Source of the DNA: an uncultured Clostridiaceae bacterium | Lineage (GTDB): Bacteria; Bacillota; Clostridia; Oscillospirales; Ruminococcaceae | DNA: 32,288 bases | Reading direction: 5' to 3' | Assembly (NCBI GenBank): GCA_946411985.1 | Contig: CAMKFY010000003.1 | Location: forward strand, 1 to 32,288 | Part shown: in pieces, positions 18,643 through 26,933 of the stretch | Layout of the letters: every line of letters starts with the position of its first letter | Position numbering within the stretch: the stretch's first letter is position 1 | Notes under the pieces: model-generated | What the model was told of the DNA's origin: nothing | Databases searched by the model: none | What the model saw: only the letters and a program-made list of their open reading frames with translations | Made by a program: the position numbers and the translations under genes

Positions 18643-20118
18643 TTATATTATTATGCATATAAGGCCGTTGCAGCCTTCATTAATTATTTTTTCTACAGTT
18701 TCTTGCAGTTTTATTCTAGCGTCTGTGGGCATTCTATAAAGCTTTGTGTGTAGCCCTTCGTTAACGAGCTCGTGTAAAGACTTTCCAAATATGTTAGATT
18801 CCCATATTTTTTGTGGGTTTTCTTCAAAATCGTTTAGTAGATATCTTGCTAGCTCTTCAGATTGTTTTTCGGAGCCAACTATTGGGTTTACTTCTGTTGT
18901 TATGCTAGCTTTCATCATATGTATTGATGGGGCGTGTGCTTTTAGTTTAACGCCATATTTCCCGCCCTGCCTTACTATTTTAGGCTCTTCTAAGGAAAGC
19001 TCTTCTAGTGTTGGCATAACTATTCCGTAGCCTGTAGCTTCTACTTCTTCTAAGGCACTTGCCACCTTTTCGTATTTTTTCTTTATTTTTGCAAGCTCTA
19101 TCATGCATGGCATAAGCCCAGATTCGCCGTCTATTTTAATGCCTGTGGCTTCGCCTAATATTTTGTAGAAAAGGTTTTCTTCAACTTTAATATTTATATT
19201 TGCTATGCCTGTGCCTAGGTCTACATTTTCATATTTTGCTTCTACAATATTTTCAGATTTTTCTACTTCTTTTGTTAAAGTGGGCATATTTTTAATAAAT
19301 ATTTTTCTATTGAATGCAGTTTTTATATGGTCATATATATCGTTTTTAAGCCAATGATCTTTTTCAAGCATTGTAACCCATTTTGGTATTTCTATATTAA
19401 TTTGCTTTATAGGAAACCTATGCAGTATTTTTTGCAATATATTGTTTATGTCTTTTTCGTTTAGGTCTAGGCAGTTTAAAGCTACAACGTCTGCATTATG
19501 TTTTTCTTTAATAGATTTTAATGCTGCTGTTGCAGATGGCGAGCTTGGGCTTTTGCAGTTTAGAAGAACAACAAAAGGCTTTTTAATTTCTTTTAGCTCG
19601 TTTATAACTTTAGTTTCTACTTCTTCATATTCTTCTCTTGGTATATCACTTATGCTTCCGTCGCTTGTTATAACTAAGCCTATTGTGGAGTGCTCCGTTA
19701 TAACCTTTTTTGTGCCTATTTCAGCAGCCATATTAAATGGTATTTCTTTTTCAAACCATGGGGTGCGCACCATTCTAGGAGCTCCGTTTTCAATATATCC
19801 CAGTGCGCTTGGCACTATATAACCAACGCAATCTATTAAACGCACTTTAAAATTTACATTGTTTTCTATATTTAGCTGCACTGCTTCTTCTGGTATAAAT
19901 TTTGGTTCTGTTGTCATTATTGTTTTTCCAGCGCAAGATTGTGGTAGTTCGTCTTTAGCTCTTTGCTTTCTATATTCGCTGTTTATATGGGGAATTACCA
20001 TTTTTTCCATAAATTTTTTTATAAATGTAGATTTACCAGTTCTAACAGGGCCCACAATGCCTATATATATATCTCCTCCTGTTCGCATTGCTATATCACG
20101 ATAAAGGCTTTGTTCCAT
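18643..20118 (-). CDS. spoIVA: Stage IV sporulation protein A (spore coat morphogenetic ATPase)
   Basis: DIAMRTGGDIYIGIVGPVRTGKSTFIKKFMEKMVIPHI, AGKTIMTTEPKFIPEEAV, SDGSISDIPREEY. SD AAGGAGGAA. Confidence 0.96.
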   Translation of the reverse strand: MEQSLYRDIAMRTGGDIYIGIVGPVRTGKSTFIKKFMEKMVIPHINSEYRKQRAKDELPQSCAGKTIMTTEPKFIPEEAVQLNIENNVNFKVRLIDCVGYIVPSALGYIENGAPRMVRTPWFEKEIPFNMAAEIGTKKVITEHSTIGLVITSDGSISDIPREEYEEVETKVINELKEIKKPFVVLLNCKSPSSPSATAALKSIKEKHNADVVALNCLDLNEKDINNILQKILHRFPIKQINIEIPKWVTMLEKDHWLKNDIYDHIKTAFNRKIFIKNMPTLTKEVEKSENIVEAKYENVDLGTGIANINIKVEENLFYKILGEATGIKIDGESGLMPCMIELAKIKKKYEKVASALEEVEATGYGIVMPTLEELSLEEPKIVRQGGKYGVKLKAHAPSIHMMKASITTEVNPIVGSEKQSEELARYLLNDFEENPQKIWESNIFGKSLHELVNEGLHTKLYRMPTDARIKLQETVEKIINEGCNGLICIII

Positions 20119-20176
20119 AAAAGTTCCTCCTTATTTATTGCTTCTTTCTTAGCAATTTTTTATTATTCCTTCTTTA

Positions 20177-20205
20177 AATTTATGCGTTAGATGTCCGCAA
20201 TATGC
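20177..20205 (-). promoter_or_regulatory. Sigma-E-like promoter upstream of spoIVA
   Basis: Minus strand GCATATT, 14 nt, CATAAATT, close to the sigma-E consensus KMATATT-N13-15-CATACAHT. Confidence 0.6.
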
Positions 20206-20271
20206 AATTAAACATAATTAAATCCGCCTATAATATTTAATTTTGGCGGCTTTAACTATTTTATTATTAAT

Positions 20272-21786
20272 TTACATTATAGGTATTATTAACATTACCT
20301 CTTCTCTAATAATTTCCTCTTCTAAACCGTTTGCATCCATTATTGCTTTGGGGGATGTGCAAAAATGTTTTGCTATGCTCCAAACTTCATCTCCAGGTTT
20401 GGGGTAGAATAATGTTAAAGCAGATTTAGTTTTTTCTTTTAATTTATTTTCATCTAAATTTAAATCGGTAACTGCATTTAATGTTTCATTAATGGAAATA
20501 AAGCCTTTTATTTTAAAATTAAGTTTAACATCTAAAGTATTATCATCTTTTAAATTTGAGCTGCTGTTTATTAGTGTTATGCTGCTTATGTTAACATTTG
20601 TTAAATTTGGTTTTATATTTTTATCACTTACTTTAAATTCTATGGGAATTAGTTTAGAATATGTTTCTAAGGTGTCTTCTTTGCTAAGGCCCAAGGCATT
20701 GAAGTTTAGTTTTGCTTTAAATTCAATATTTTTGTCATTTTGAGAATATGTTAAATCTGTTATGTTTGCAGTTACGTCAAACAATTTATAAATATTAACA
20801 TTATCTATTGTTTCTTTTAGCATAATTTCTTTATCTATATTTGAAATTGTCATATGGTGCGCAAATTCTTTTGTTATTGGTTGCAGCTCATATTTTGTTG
20901 AAAAAGCATCTGTTACTATTTCTACTTCATCATATAAATTTCCGTAGCTATTTATTACAACATTTGCTTCCACATTTAAAAATTTTCCTTCTTGTAGAAT
21001 TTCAAAATTTGTAGATATTATATCGTAGTTTATTGTATATATATAGTTTTCGTTAATGTTTGGCATATCTATTATGTTGTTTATTGGTATAGATGTTTTT
21101 TGAATTATTAGAGAATTTTTTGCCTCTGAGCAATATAAAATTTCTATATGAGCTATAGATTTAGATATTATTTTATTTGTAATTATTTTGCATTCATCGT
21201 CTTCTATGTTTATTCTAACGTCTAAAATTTCTTTTGCTATAGCGTCAAATTCTACCTGTTCGTTTATGTTAAATTGCTGATTTGTCCATATCTGATTGGA
21301 GGTTATGCGGGCGATGCTATTTTTTAGTTGTACGCTATTGTTATTTGAATTTTTCAAAATATTTTCTTCTTTTTGTGCTTGTATTTTAACATATATGTTT
21401 AGCGTTGCTTTTATTTCTATCTTTTTAGAGCTCAGTATTTTGCAATTTTTATAACCAGTTTTTGCATTATAAAATACTATAGCGTCGTTTGTGTCTTCTT
21501 CTAGGTTTACTGTTTTAGAAAAAGGTATATTTTGGTGTATAGATTTTATATCTCCATTTTCTTCGTCTATGTAAAGAATTTTAACTGCAGAATTTCCTTC
21601 AATTATAAGTTGCTTATTTGCTACTTTGCAGGAGTTTATGTGCGGTTCTAGGTTAAATTTTAACACTTTAAATATTCCAGTGTAGTAGTCTGGTAGTTGA
21701 TATTCAAAGTCCACCGTTTGTTCTAAGTTTCTATTAAAGATTATTTTGTTTATTTTTACTGTTTCATAAGATAAATTTGATTTCAT
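20272..21786 (-). CDS. SPOCS (DUF3794) and LysM domain-containing protein, probable spore protein
   Basis: Repeated beta-rich SPOCS-like segments and C-terminal LysM-like YPKPGDEVWSIAKHFCTSPKAIMDANGL. SD AAGGAGG. Confidence 0.75.
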   Translation of the reverse strand: MKSNLSYETVKINKIIFNRNLEQTVDFEYQLPDYYTGIFKVLKFNLEPHINSCKVANKQLIIEGNSAVKILYIDEENGDIKSIHQNIPFSKTVNLEEDTNDAIVFYNAKTGYKNCKILSSKKIEIKATLNIYVKIQAQKEENILKNSNNNSVQLKNSIARITSNQIWTNQQFNINEQVEFDAIAKEILDVRINIEDDECKIITNKIISKSIAHIEILYCSEAKNSLIIQKTSIPINNIIDMPNINENYIYTINYDIISTNFEILQEGKFLNVEANVVINSYGNLYDEVEIVTDAFSTKYELQPITKEFAHHMTISNIDKEIMLKETIDNVNIYKLFDVTANITDLTYSQNDKNIEFKAKLNFNALGLSKEDTLETYSKLIPIEFKVSDKNIKPNLTNVNISSITLINSSSNLKDDNTLDVKLNFKIKGFISINETLNAVTDLNLDENKLKEKTKSALTLFYPKPGDEVWSIAKHFCTSPKAIMDANGLEEEIIREEVMLIIPIM

Positions 21787-21833
21787 GTTTTTCCTCCTTT
21801 TTCTAATATAAAGAATCTTATATTTTTTTTATA

Positions 21834-21862
21834 AATTTATGATGTTAGGCCGTTTAATATGT
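21834..21862 (-). promoter_or_regulatory. Sigma-E-like promoter upstream of the SPOCS/LysM gene
   Basis: Minus strand ACATATT, 14 nt, CATAAATT: -10 identical and spacing identical to the spoIVA promoter. Confidence 0.6.
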
Positions 21863-21902
21863 CTTTTCAAATTAAAAAATATATCTTTAATTAATGCACT
21901 TA

Positions 21903-21931
21903 TTGACAAATCACTACCTTTTGTATATAAT
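21903..21931 (+). promoter_or_regulatory. Consensus sigma-A promoter for rubrerythrin
   Basis: TTGACA (21903-21908), 17 nt, TATAAT (21926-21931). Confidence 0.75.
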
Positions 21932-21971
21932 TACACTTGATGAGAGCAAGGTTTTAAAAGGAGGTTTGGTT

Positions 21972-22508
21972 ATGCCATTAATGAACATAAAAGAGGGAAG
22001 TAATACACATAAAAATCTTAAAGAAGGGTTTGCAGGAGAAGCTCAAGCAGCTTTGAGGTATATGTATTATGCTAGCAAGGCGAAAAAGGATGGTTATGAA
22101 CATGTTGCTGCTGTGTTAGATGTTATATCTCATAACGAAATAGAGCACGCAAAAATTTGGTTTAAAATATTGAATGATGGTATGCCTGATACTTTAGAAA
22201 ATATTAAGTCTGCAGCTGGCGGCGAGCATTTTGAGTGGGAAACAATGTATAAAAATTTTGCTGAACAGGCTAGGCAAGAAGGTTATAATGATGTGGCTAA
22301 GCTTTTTGAGGGCGTCGCAAAAATAGAAAAAGAGCACGAGGCCATATATAATGAAATAATAAAACTTTTAGAAAATGATGAAATGTTTAGTTCAAAAGAG
22401 GAATGTTGCTGGATTTGTAGAAACTGTGGGCATATTCATTTTGGCAAGAAGCCGCCTGAGAGTTGCCCCATATGTTCACATCCTAAGGCTTTTTTTGAAC
22501 GTCGTTAG
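21972..22508 (+). CDS. Rubrerythrin
   Basis: Ferritin-like domain (EAQAALRYMYYASKAKKDGYEHVA...HNEIEHAK) plus rubredoxin-like CWICRNCGHIHFGKKPPESCPICSHPKAFFE. True start at 21972 after AGGAGG. Confidence 0.93.
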   Translation: MPLMNIKEGSNTHKNLKEGFAGEAQAALRYMYYASKAKKDGYEHVAAVLDVISHNEIEHAKIWFKILNDGMPDTLENIKSAAGGEHFEWETMYKNFAEQARQEGYNDVAKLFEGVAKIEKEHEAIYNEIIKLLENDEMFSSKEECCWICRNCGHIHFGKKPPESCPICSHPKAFFERR

Positions 22509-22566
22509 GCGGTTGGCGTGTTTTGTTTATTGTTAGTTTTATTGGTTTATGAGAGGGAGATTTATA

Positions 22567-25161
22567 ATGGATGTTGTGAATAGTGTTGAGAGTTTAGAGG
22601 CTGTTTTGTTTAGAGCAAGGCAGGCTCAAGAGGAGTTTTCAAAATTCACTCAAGAACAGGTAGATAGAATATTTCTTAATGTGGCTATGGTGGCCAACAG
22701 TAAAAGGATAGATTTGGCTAAAATGGCTTTTGAAGAAACTAAAATGGGAGTTTTGGAAGACAAGGTGATAAAAAATCATTTTGCTTCTGAATATATATAT
22801 AACAAATATAAAAATGTTAAAACTTGCGGAGTATTGGAGCAAGATAGTGCTTTTGGCTATACCAAAGTGGCTGAGCCAATTGGGGTTGTGGCTGGCATAA
22901 TACCTACAACAAACCCAACTTCAACTGTTATTTTTAAGGCTTTAATATCGTTAAAAACAAGAAATGGCATAGTTATATCTCCCCACCCAAGAGCTAAAAA
23001 GTCTACAATTGCTGCTGCAAAATTAGTGTTGCAGGCGGCTAAGCAGGCTGGCGCTCCAGATGGAATAATAGGGTGGATAGATGAGCCTTCTTTAGAGCTC
23101 ACGAATATGTTAATGCGAGAAGCAGATATTATTTTAGCCACAGGTGGCCCTGGCATGGTTAAGGCTGCTTATTCTTCGGGTAAGCCTGCTATTGGCGTGG
23201 GCGCCGGCAATGCTCCTGCAGTTATAGATGAATCTTGTGATATTAAAATGGCTGTTATGTCTATAATTCATTCTAAAACGTTTGATAATGGGCTTATTTG
23301 TTCTTCGGAGCAGTCTTGCGTTGTTAACGCTAGCATATATGACGAGGTAAAGTGTGAGTTTTTGTTGCGTGGTTGTTATTTTTTAAAGCCAGATGAGCTT
23401 GAAAAGGTGCGCAGTATAATTTTAATAAATGGAATGTTGAATGCCAAAATAGTTGGGCAGAAGCCTTGTGTTATAGCTCGCTTGGCTGGTTTTGAGGTTG
23501 ATGAGGATGTTAAAGTTTTAATTGGAGAAATAGATGAGGTTAGCGAAAGTGATGCTTTTGCGCATGAGAAGCTTTCTCCTATTCTTGCTATGTATAAGGC
23601 GAAAAATTTTGAAGATTCTGTTGAAAAGGCTAAAACTTTGGTGGAATTCGGTGGCATAGGGCATACTTCTTCAATATATTTAGACGCTGTAAAAGAGCGT
23701 GATAAGCTTTTTAGGTTTCAGTCTGCTATGAAAACATGTCGCGTTATGGTGAATACTCCTTCTGCTCAGGGCGCTATAGGTGATATATATAATTTTAAAC
23801 ATATACCTTCTTTAACGTTGGGCTGTGGTTCTTGGGGAGGAAATTCTATTTCAGACAATGTTGGAATTAAAAACCTTATTAATATTAAGAAGGTGGTGGA
23901 GAGGAGAGAAAATATGCTTTGGTTTAGAGCTCCTGAGAAGGTTTATTTTAAAAAGGGTTGTATGGGAGTAGCCATAAGAGAGTTAAAAGAGGTGTTAAAT
24001 AAAAGCAGGGCGTTTATAGTTACAGATAGGTTTCTTTATAAAAATGGGTATACTAAAAATTTAACGAGCTATTTAGATGATATGGGAATAGTGCATCACA
24101 CTTTTTATGATGTAGAGCCAGACCCTACAATTGCTTGTGCTCTGAGTGGCGTGCAAGGTATGCGTAGTTTTGAGCCAGATGTTATAATAGCTGTTGGTGG
24201 GGGCTCTGCTATGGATGCCGCTAAAATTATGTGGGTGATGTATGAAAACCCAGATGTTGAGTTTAATAATCTGGCTATGCGGTTTATGGATATTAGAAAA
24301 AGGGTGTACACCTATCCTAAAATGGGTAAAAAGGCTTATTTTGTAGCATGCCCTACTAGTGCAGGAACGGGCTCTGAAGTTACTCCTTTTGCAGTAATAA
24401 CCGATGAAAAAACAAGCATAAAATACCCGTTAGCAGACTATGAGTTAATGCCAGATATGGCAATAGTAGACGCAGATTTAATGATGAATGCGCCAAAGGG
24501 GCTTACTAGTGCTTCTGGAATAGATGCTTTAGTTCATGCTTTGGAGGCTTATGTTTCGGTTATGGCCACTGGTTTCACAGATGGTTTGTGTCTTGTAGCT
24601 ATTAAGAATGTGTTTAAATATTTAAAAAGAGCTTATAACGATGGGCCAATTGACGTGGAGGCTAGGGAGAATATGGCTCAGGCTGCCACTCAAGCAGGAA
24701 TGGCTTTTGCTAATGCTTTTTTGGGAGTGTGTCATTCTATGGCGCATAAATTGGGCGCGTTCCACCATTTGCCGCACGGTATTGCAAATGCGCTTTTAAT
24801 AACAATAGTTATGCGGTTTAACGCAGATGAGAACCCTAGAAAGATGGGAACCTTTCCGCAATATAAATATCCTAATGCTTTGAGGCGGTATTGTGAATGC
24901 GCTGAGTTTTTGGGCATAAAGGGTGAAAATGATATTGACACATTAAACAAGTTTATAGAGGCAATTGAAAATTTAAAGCGCGATGTGGGCATAAAGCCTA
25001 CAATTAGAGATTATGGCGTGGCTGAGGAAGACTTTTTGAAGAGTTTAGATGATATGTCACAGTGTTCCTTTGATGACCAATGCACTGGGGCAAACCCGCG
25101 GTACCCTTTAATTAGCGAAATAAAAGATATGTTTAAAAAGGCTTATTATGGTGAAAATTAA
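22567..25161 (+). CDS. adhE: Bifunctional acetaldehyde-CoA/alcohol dehydrogenase
   Basis: Aldehyde dehydrogenase half (GVVAGIIPTTNPTSTVIFKALISLKTRNGIVISPHPRAKKST) fused to an iron-alcohol dehydrogenase half (AVGGGSAMDAAKIMWVMYE, HSMAHKLGAFHHLPHGIANALL). Confidence 0.95.
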   Translation: MDVVNSVESLEAVLFRARQAQEEFSKFTQEQVDRIFLNVAMVANSKRIDLAKMAFEETKMGVLEDKVIKNHFASEYIYNKYKNVKTCGVLEQDSAFGYTKVAEPIGVVAGIIPTTNPTSTVIFKALISLKTRNGIVISPHPRAKKSTIAAAKLVLQAAKQAGAPDGIIGWIDEPSLELTNMLMREADIILATGGPGMVKAAYSSGKPAIGVGAGNAPAVIDESCDIKMAVMSIIHSKTFDNGLICSSEQSCVVNASIYDEVKCEFLLRGCYFLKPDELEKVRSIILINGMLNAKIVGQKPCVIARLAGFEVDEDVKVLIGEIDEVSESDAFAHEKLSPILAMYKAKNFEDSVEKAKTLVEFGGIGHTSSIYLDAVKERDKLFRFQSAMKTCRVMVNTPSAQGAIGDIYNFKHIPSLTLGCGSWGGNSISDNVGIKNLINIKKVVERRENMLWFRAPEKVYFKKGCMGVAIRELKEVLNKSRAFIVTDRFLYKNGYTKNLTSYLDDMGIVHHTFYDVEPDPTIACALSGVQGMRSFEPDVIIAVGGGSAMDAAKIMWVMYENPDVEFNNLAMRFMDIRKRVYTYPKMGKKAYFVACPTSAGTGSEVTPFAVITDEKTSIKYPLADYELMPDMAIVDADLMMNAPKGLTSASGIDALVHALEAYVSVMATGFTDGLCLVAIKNVFKYLKRAYNDGPIDVEARENMAQAATQAGMAFANAFLGVCHSMAHKLGAFHHLPHGIANALLITIVMRFNADENPRKMGTFPQYKYPNALRRYCECAEFLGIKGENDIDTLNKFIEAIENLKRDVGIKPTIRDYGVAEEDFLKSLDDMSQCSFDDQCTGANPRYPLISEIKDMFKKAYYGEN

Positions 25162-25186
25162 CATTTTCGTGAATTTTTCGTATAAT
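25158..25186 (+). promoter_or_regulatory. Putative sigma-A promoter at the end of adhE, upstream of the corA leader
   Basis: TTAACA (25158-25163), 17 nt, TATAAT (25181-25186). Confidence 0.5.
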
Positions 25187-25287
25187 AGTGTGTGTTGGTT
25201 TTAGTTGGCAACCTATGTTTATGTGTTAAATTGGTGTATGATTTTTAGGAAATATTCGTTATTTGGTATGGATGTTTTTGTGTGTGC

Positions 25288-25321
25288 TCTCTTGTTGTTT
25301 TAGCCAACAAGGGGGTTTTTA
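25288..25321 (+). terminator. Terminator-like hairpin in the adhE-corA intergenic region
   Basis: CTTGTTG-TTTTAGC-CAACAAG followed by GGGGTTTTTAT. Confidence 0.65.
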
Positions 25322-25406
25322 TATTTAATTATATAATGAAAAAAGTATAATCTTATTGTTTTATAAAGTTATTCTTTTCTCATGTAAAAAGAGTGGTGAG
25401 AAATTT

Positions 25407-26312
25407 ATGTATTTTGCAATAAATGAAAAGTTAGAAAAAATTAGTGAAGATTATATTAAGAGAGATAATAAAAATTACGTTGCTGTGCTTACTTCTAAAG
25501 AATGGCGTTCAAAAAAAGATAGTTTTGGTTTTGGAATAGATATAGATTTAGACACGTCTGAAATTTTAACCACAACAGCTGACGTTAATTATGATTCTTT
25601 AACAGGCACATTTTGTATTCCAAATAGAGAAAATTTAACACAGGAGTTTAAGTTTGCGTTTGCGTTAGATGAGCAAGGTATAGTTTTCATAGATGATAGT
25701 GGTGTGGTTAAAAAAATTATATATAGCATTAAAAATAACAGAAAATGGCGGTTCCCGAGTTTGGAGCGCTTTATATATGATTTTTTAGATTATATTATAA
25801 AAAACGATTTTAGGCTTATGGAAAGTTATGAGCGTGAGCTTGCAATGATGGAGCATACAATAATACGAGATGAAGAGCTAGACCCAAACAGGGTTAACGA
25901 TATGCGTGGTGATGTGCGAGATTTGAAAAATCATTATGAGCAGCTTTTAGATTTGGGTCAAATTTTTGAGGAAAATGAAAATAATTTTTTCAGGTCTGAA
26001 AATATACGGTATTTCCACCTTTTTCTAAATAGAATAGAAAGATTAAGAGATATATCTGCCTCTGTGCGAGATTATACATTGCAGGTGCAAGATTTGTATA
26101 AATCTCATTTAGATATTAAGCAAAACCATATTATTACAATGCTTACTGTTATAACTTCTATTTTTATGCCATTAAACCTTATAACTGGGTGGTTTGGCAT
26201 GAACTTTACAAATATGTTTGGCCTAAAGAATGGGTATCCTTTTGTTGTTGTTATATGCATAGTTATAGTAATTTCTTGTTTGCTTTTCTTTAAGAAGAAA
26301 AAATGGCTTTAA
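25407..26312 (+). CDS. corA: CorA-family divalent cation transporter
   Basis: C-terminal FMPLNLITGWFGMNFTNM (GMN motif) followed by a second TM helix and a KKKK tail. ATG 25407 after GTGGTGAG. Confidence 0.88.
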   Translation: MYFAINEKLEKISEDYIKRDNKNYVAVLTSKEWRSKKDSFGFGIDIDLDTSEILTTTADVNYDSLTGTFCIPNRENLTQEFKFAFALDEQGIVFIDDSGVVKKIIYSIKNNRKWRFPSLERFIYDFLDYIIKNDFRLMESYERELAMMEHTIIRDEELDPNRVNDMRGDVRDLKNHYEQLLDLGQIFEENENNFFRSENIRYFHLFLNRIERLRDISASVRDYTLQVQDLYKSHLDIKQNHIITMLTVITSIFMPLNLITGWFGMNFTNMFGLKNGYPFVVVICIVIVISCLLFFKKKKWL

Positions 26313-26352
26313 CTCAAAAAATAAAACATCTTCATATATTTTGTGTTATTAT

Positions 26353-26381
26353 TTGAATAATATGCAATATTTTGTTAAAAT
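26353..26381 (+). promoter_or_regulatory. Putative sigma-A promoter
   Basis: TTGAAT, 17 nt, TAAAAT. Confidence 0.4.
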
Positions 26382-26543
26382 ATGTGTTGTGGGGGCAGTG
26401 TTAGAAAATTTAAATTTGGCGGAGTTTAATGTGTGCCTAAATTGCAGATTTAGTGTTTCAAATTTTTACTATTTTTTTAGAAAATATTTGTTACACTAAT
26501 ACACTGTGGTTGTGAATTCTTTAGAGAAATGAGGGCATTTTGT

Positions 26544-26699
26544 ATGGATTCCAGAAAAATGAAATATGAGCTAGCTTTATCTTGTAAAGGCAATTTAAAA
26601 AAATATTTTAACAAGGTTGAAATATTAAATAGAAAAATTGAGCGTGAAAATAATAGTGCTAATGTTGAAGGTTTTATACATAAAATAATAAACAAATAA
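26544..26699 (+). CDS. Possible 51-aa protein of unknown function
   Basis: ATG...TAA reading MDSRKMKYELALSCKGNLKKYFNKVEILNRKIERENNSANVEGFIHKIINK, with TGAGGG upstream. Below the ORF-track size cutoff. Confidence 0.4.
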   Translation: MDSRKMKYELALSCKGNLKKYFNKVEILNRKIERENNSANVEGFIHKIINK

Positions 26700-26839
26700 C
26701 ATTTTTTTATAATTTATTAGCCTTTGCAGTTGTTGTGAATGGCTATTTTTATTTTTTTAATATTATTCTATTGTTAAATATTTATAATATAATGCTAGTA
26801 GTATTTTTAATATATAGATATTTTGAATAAAACAAAAAG

Positions 26840-26868
26840 TTGCAAATTTATTTTATTTCTATTATAAT
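26840..26868 (+). promoter_or_regulatory. Putative sigma-A promoter for the lon operon
   Basis: TTGCAA, 17 nt, TATAAT. Confidence 0.5.
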
Positions 26869-26933
26869 TTAGTTTACTAGAAATATATTTAAAAAATATT
26901 AAGACCCTATTCAAAAAGGAGAAATATGTTATA

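Noticed and set aside
19442-20190. Plus-strand ORFs antisense to spoIVA
   Set aside because: spoIVA is unambiguous; these show no independent coding evidence.
23376-24992. Minus-strand ORFs antisense to adhE
   Set aside because: Shadow ORFs within a well-supported gene.
25193-25321. M-box (Mg2+) riboswitch upstream of corA
   Set aside because: The M-box conserved sequence blocks as I know them are not visible; only a generic candidate leader is reported.
26477-26695. 72-aa minus-strand ORF between corA and lon
   Set aside because: The opposite-strand 51-aa ORF has a better SD-like signal and composition; neither is certain, but the minus ORF has less support.
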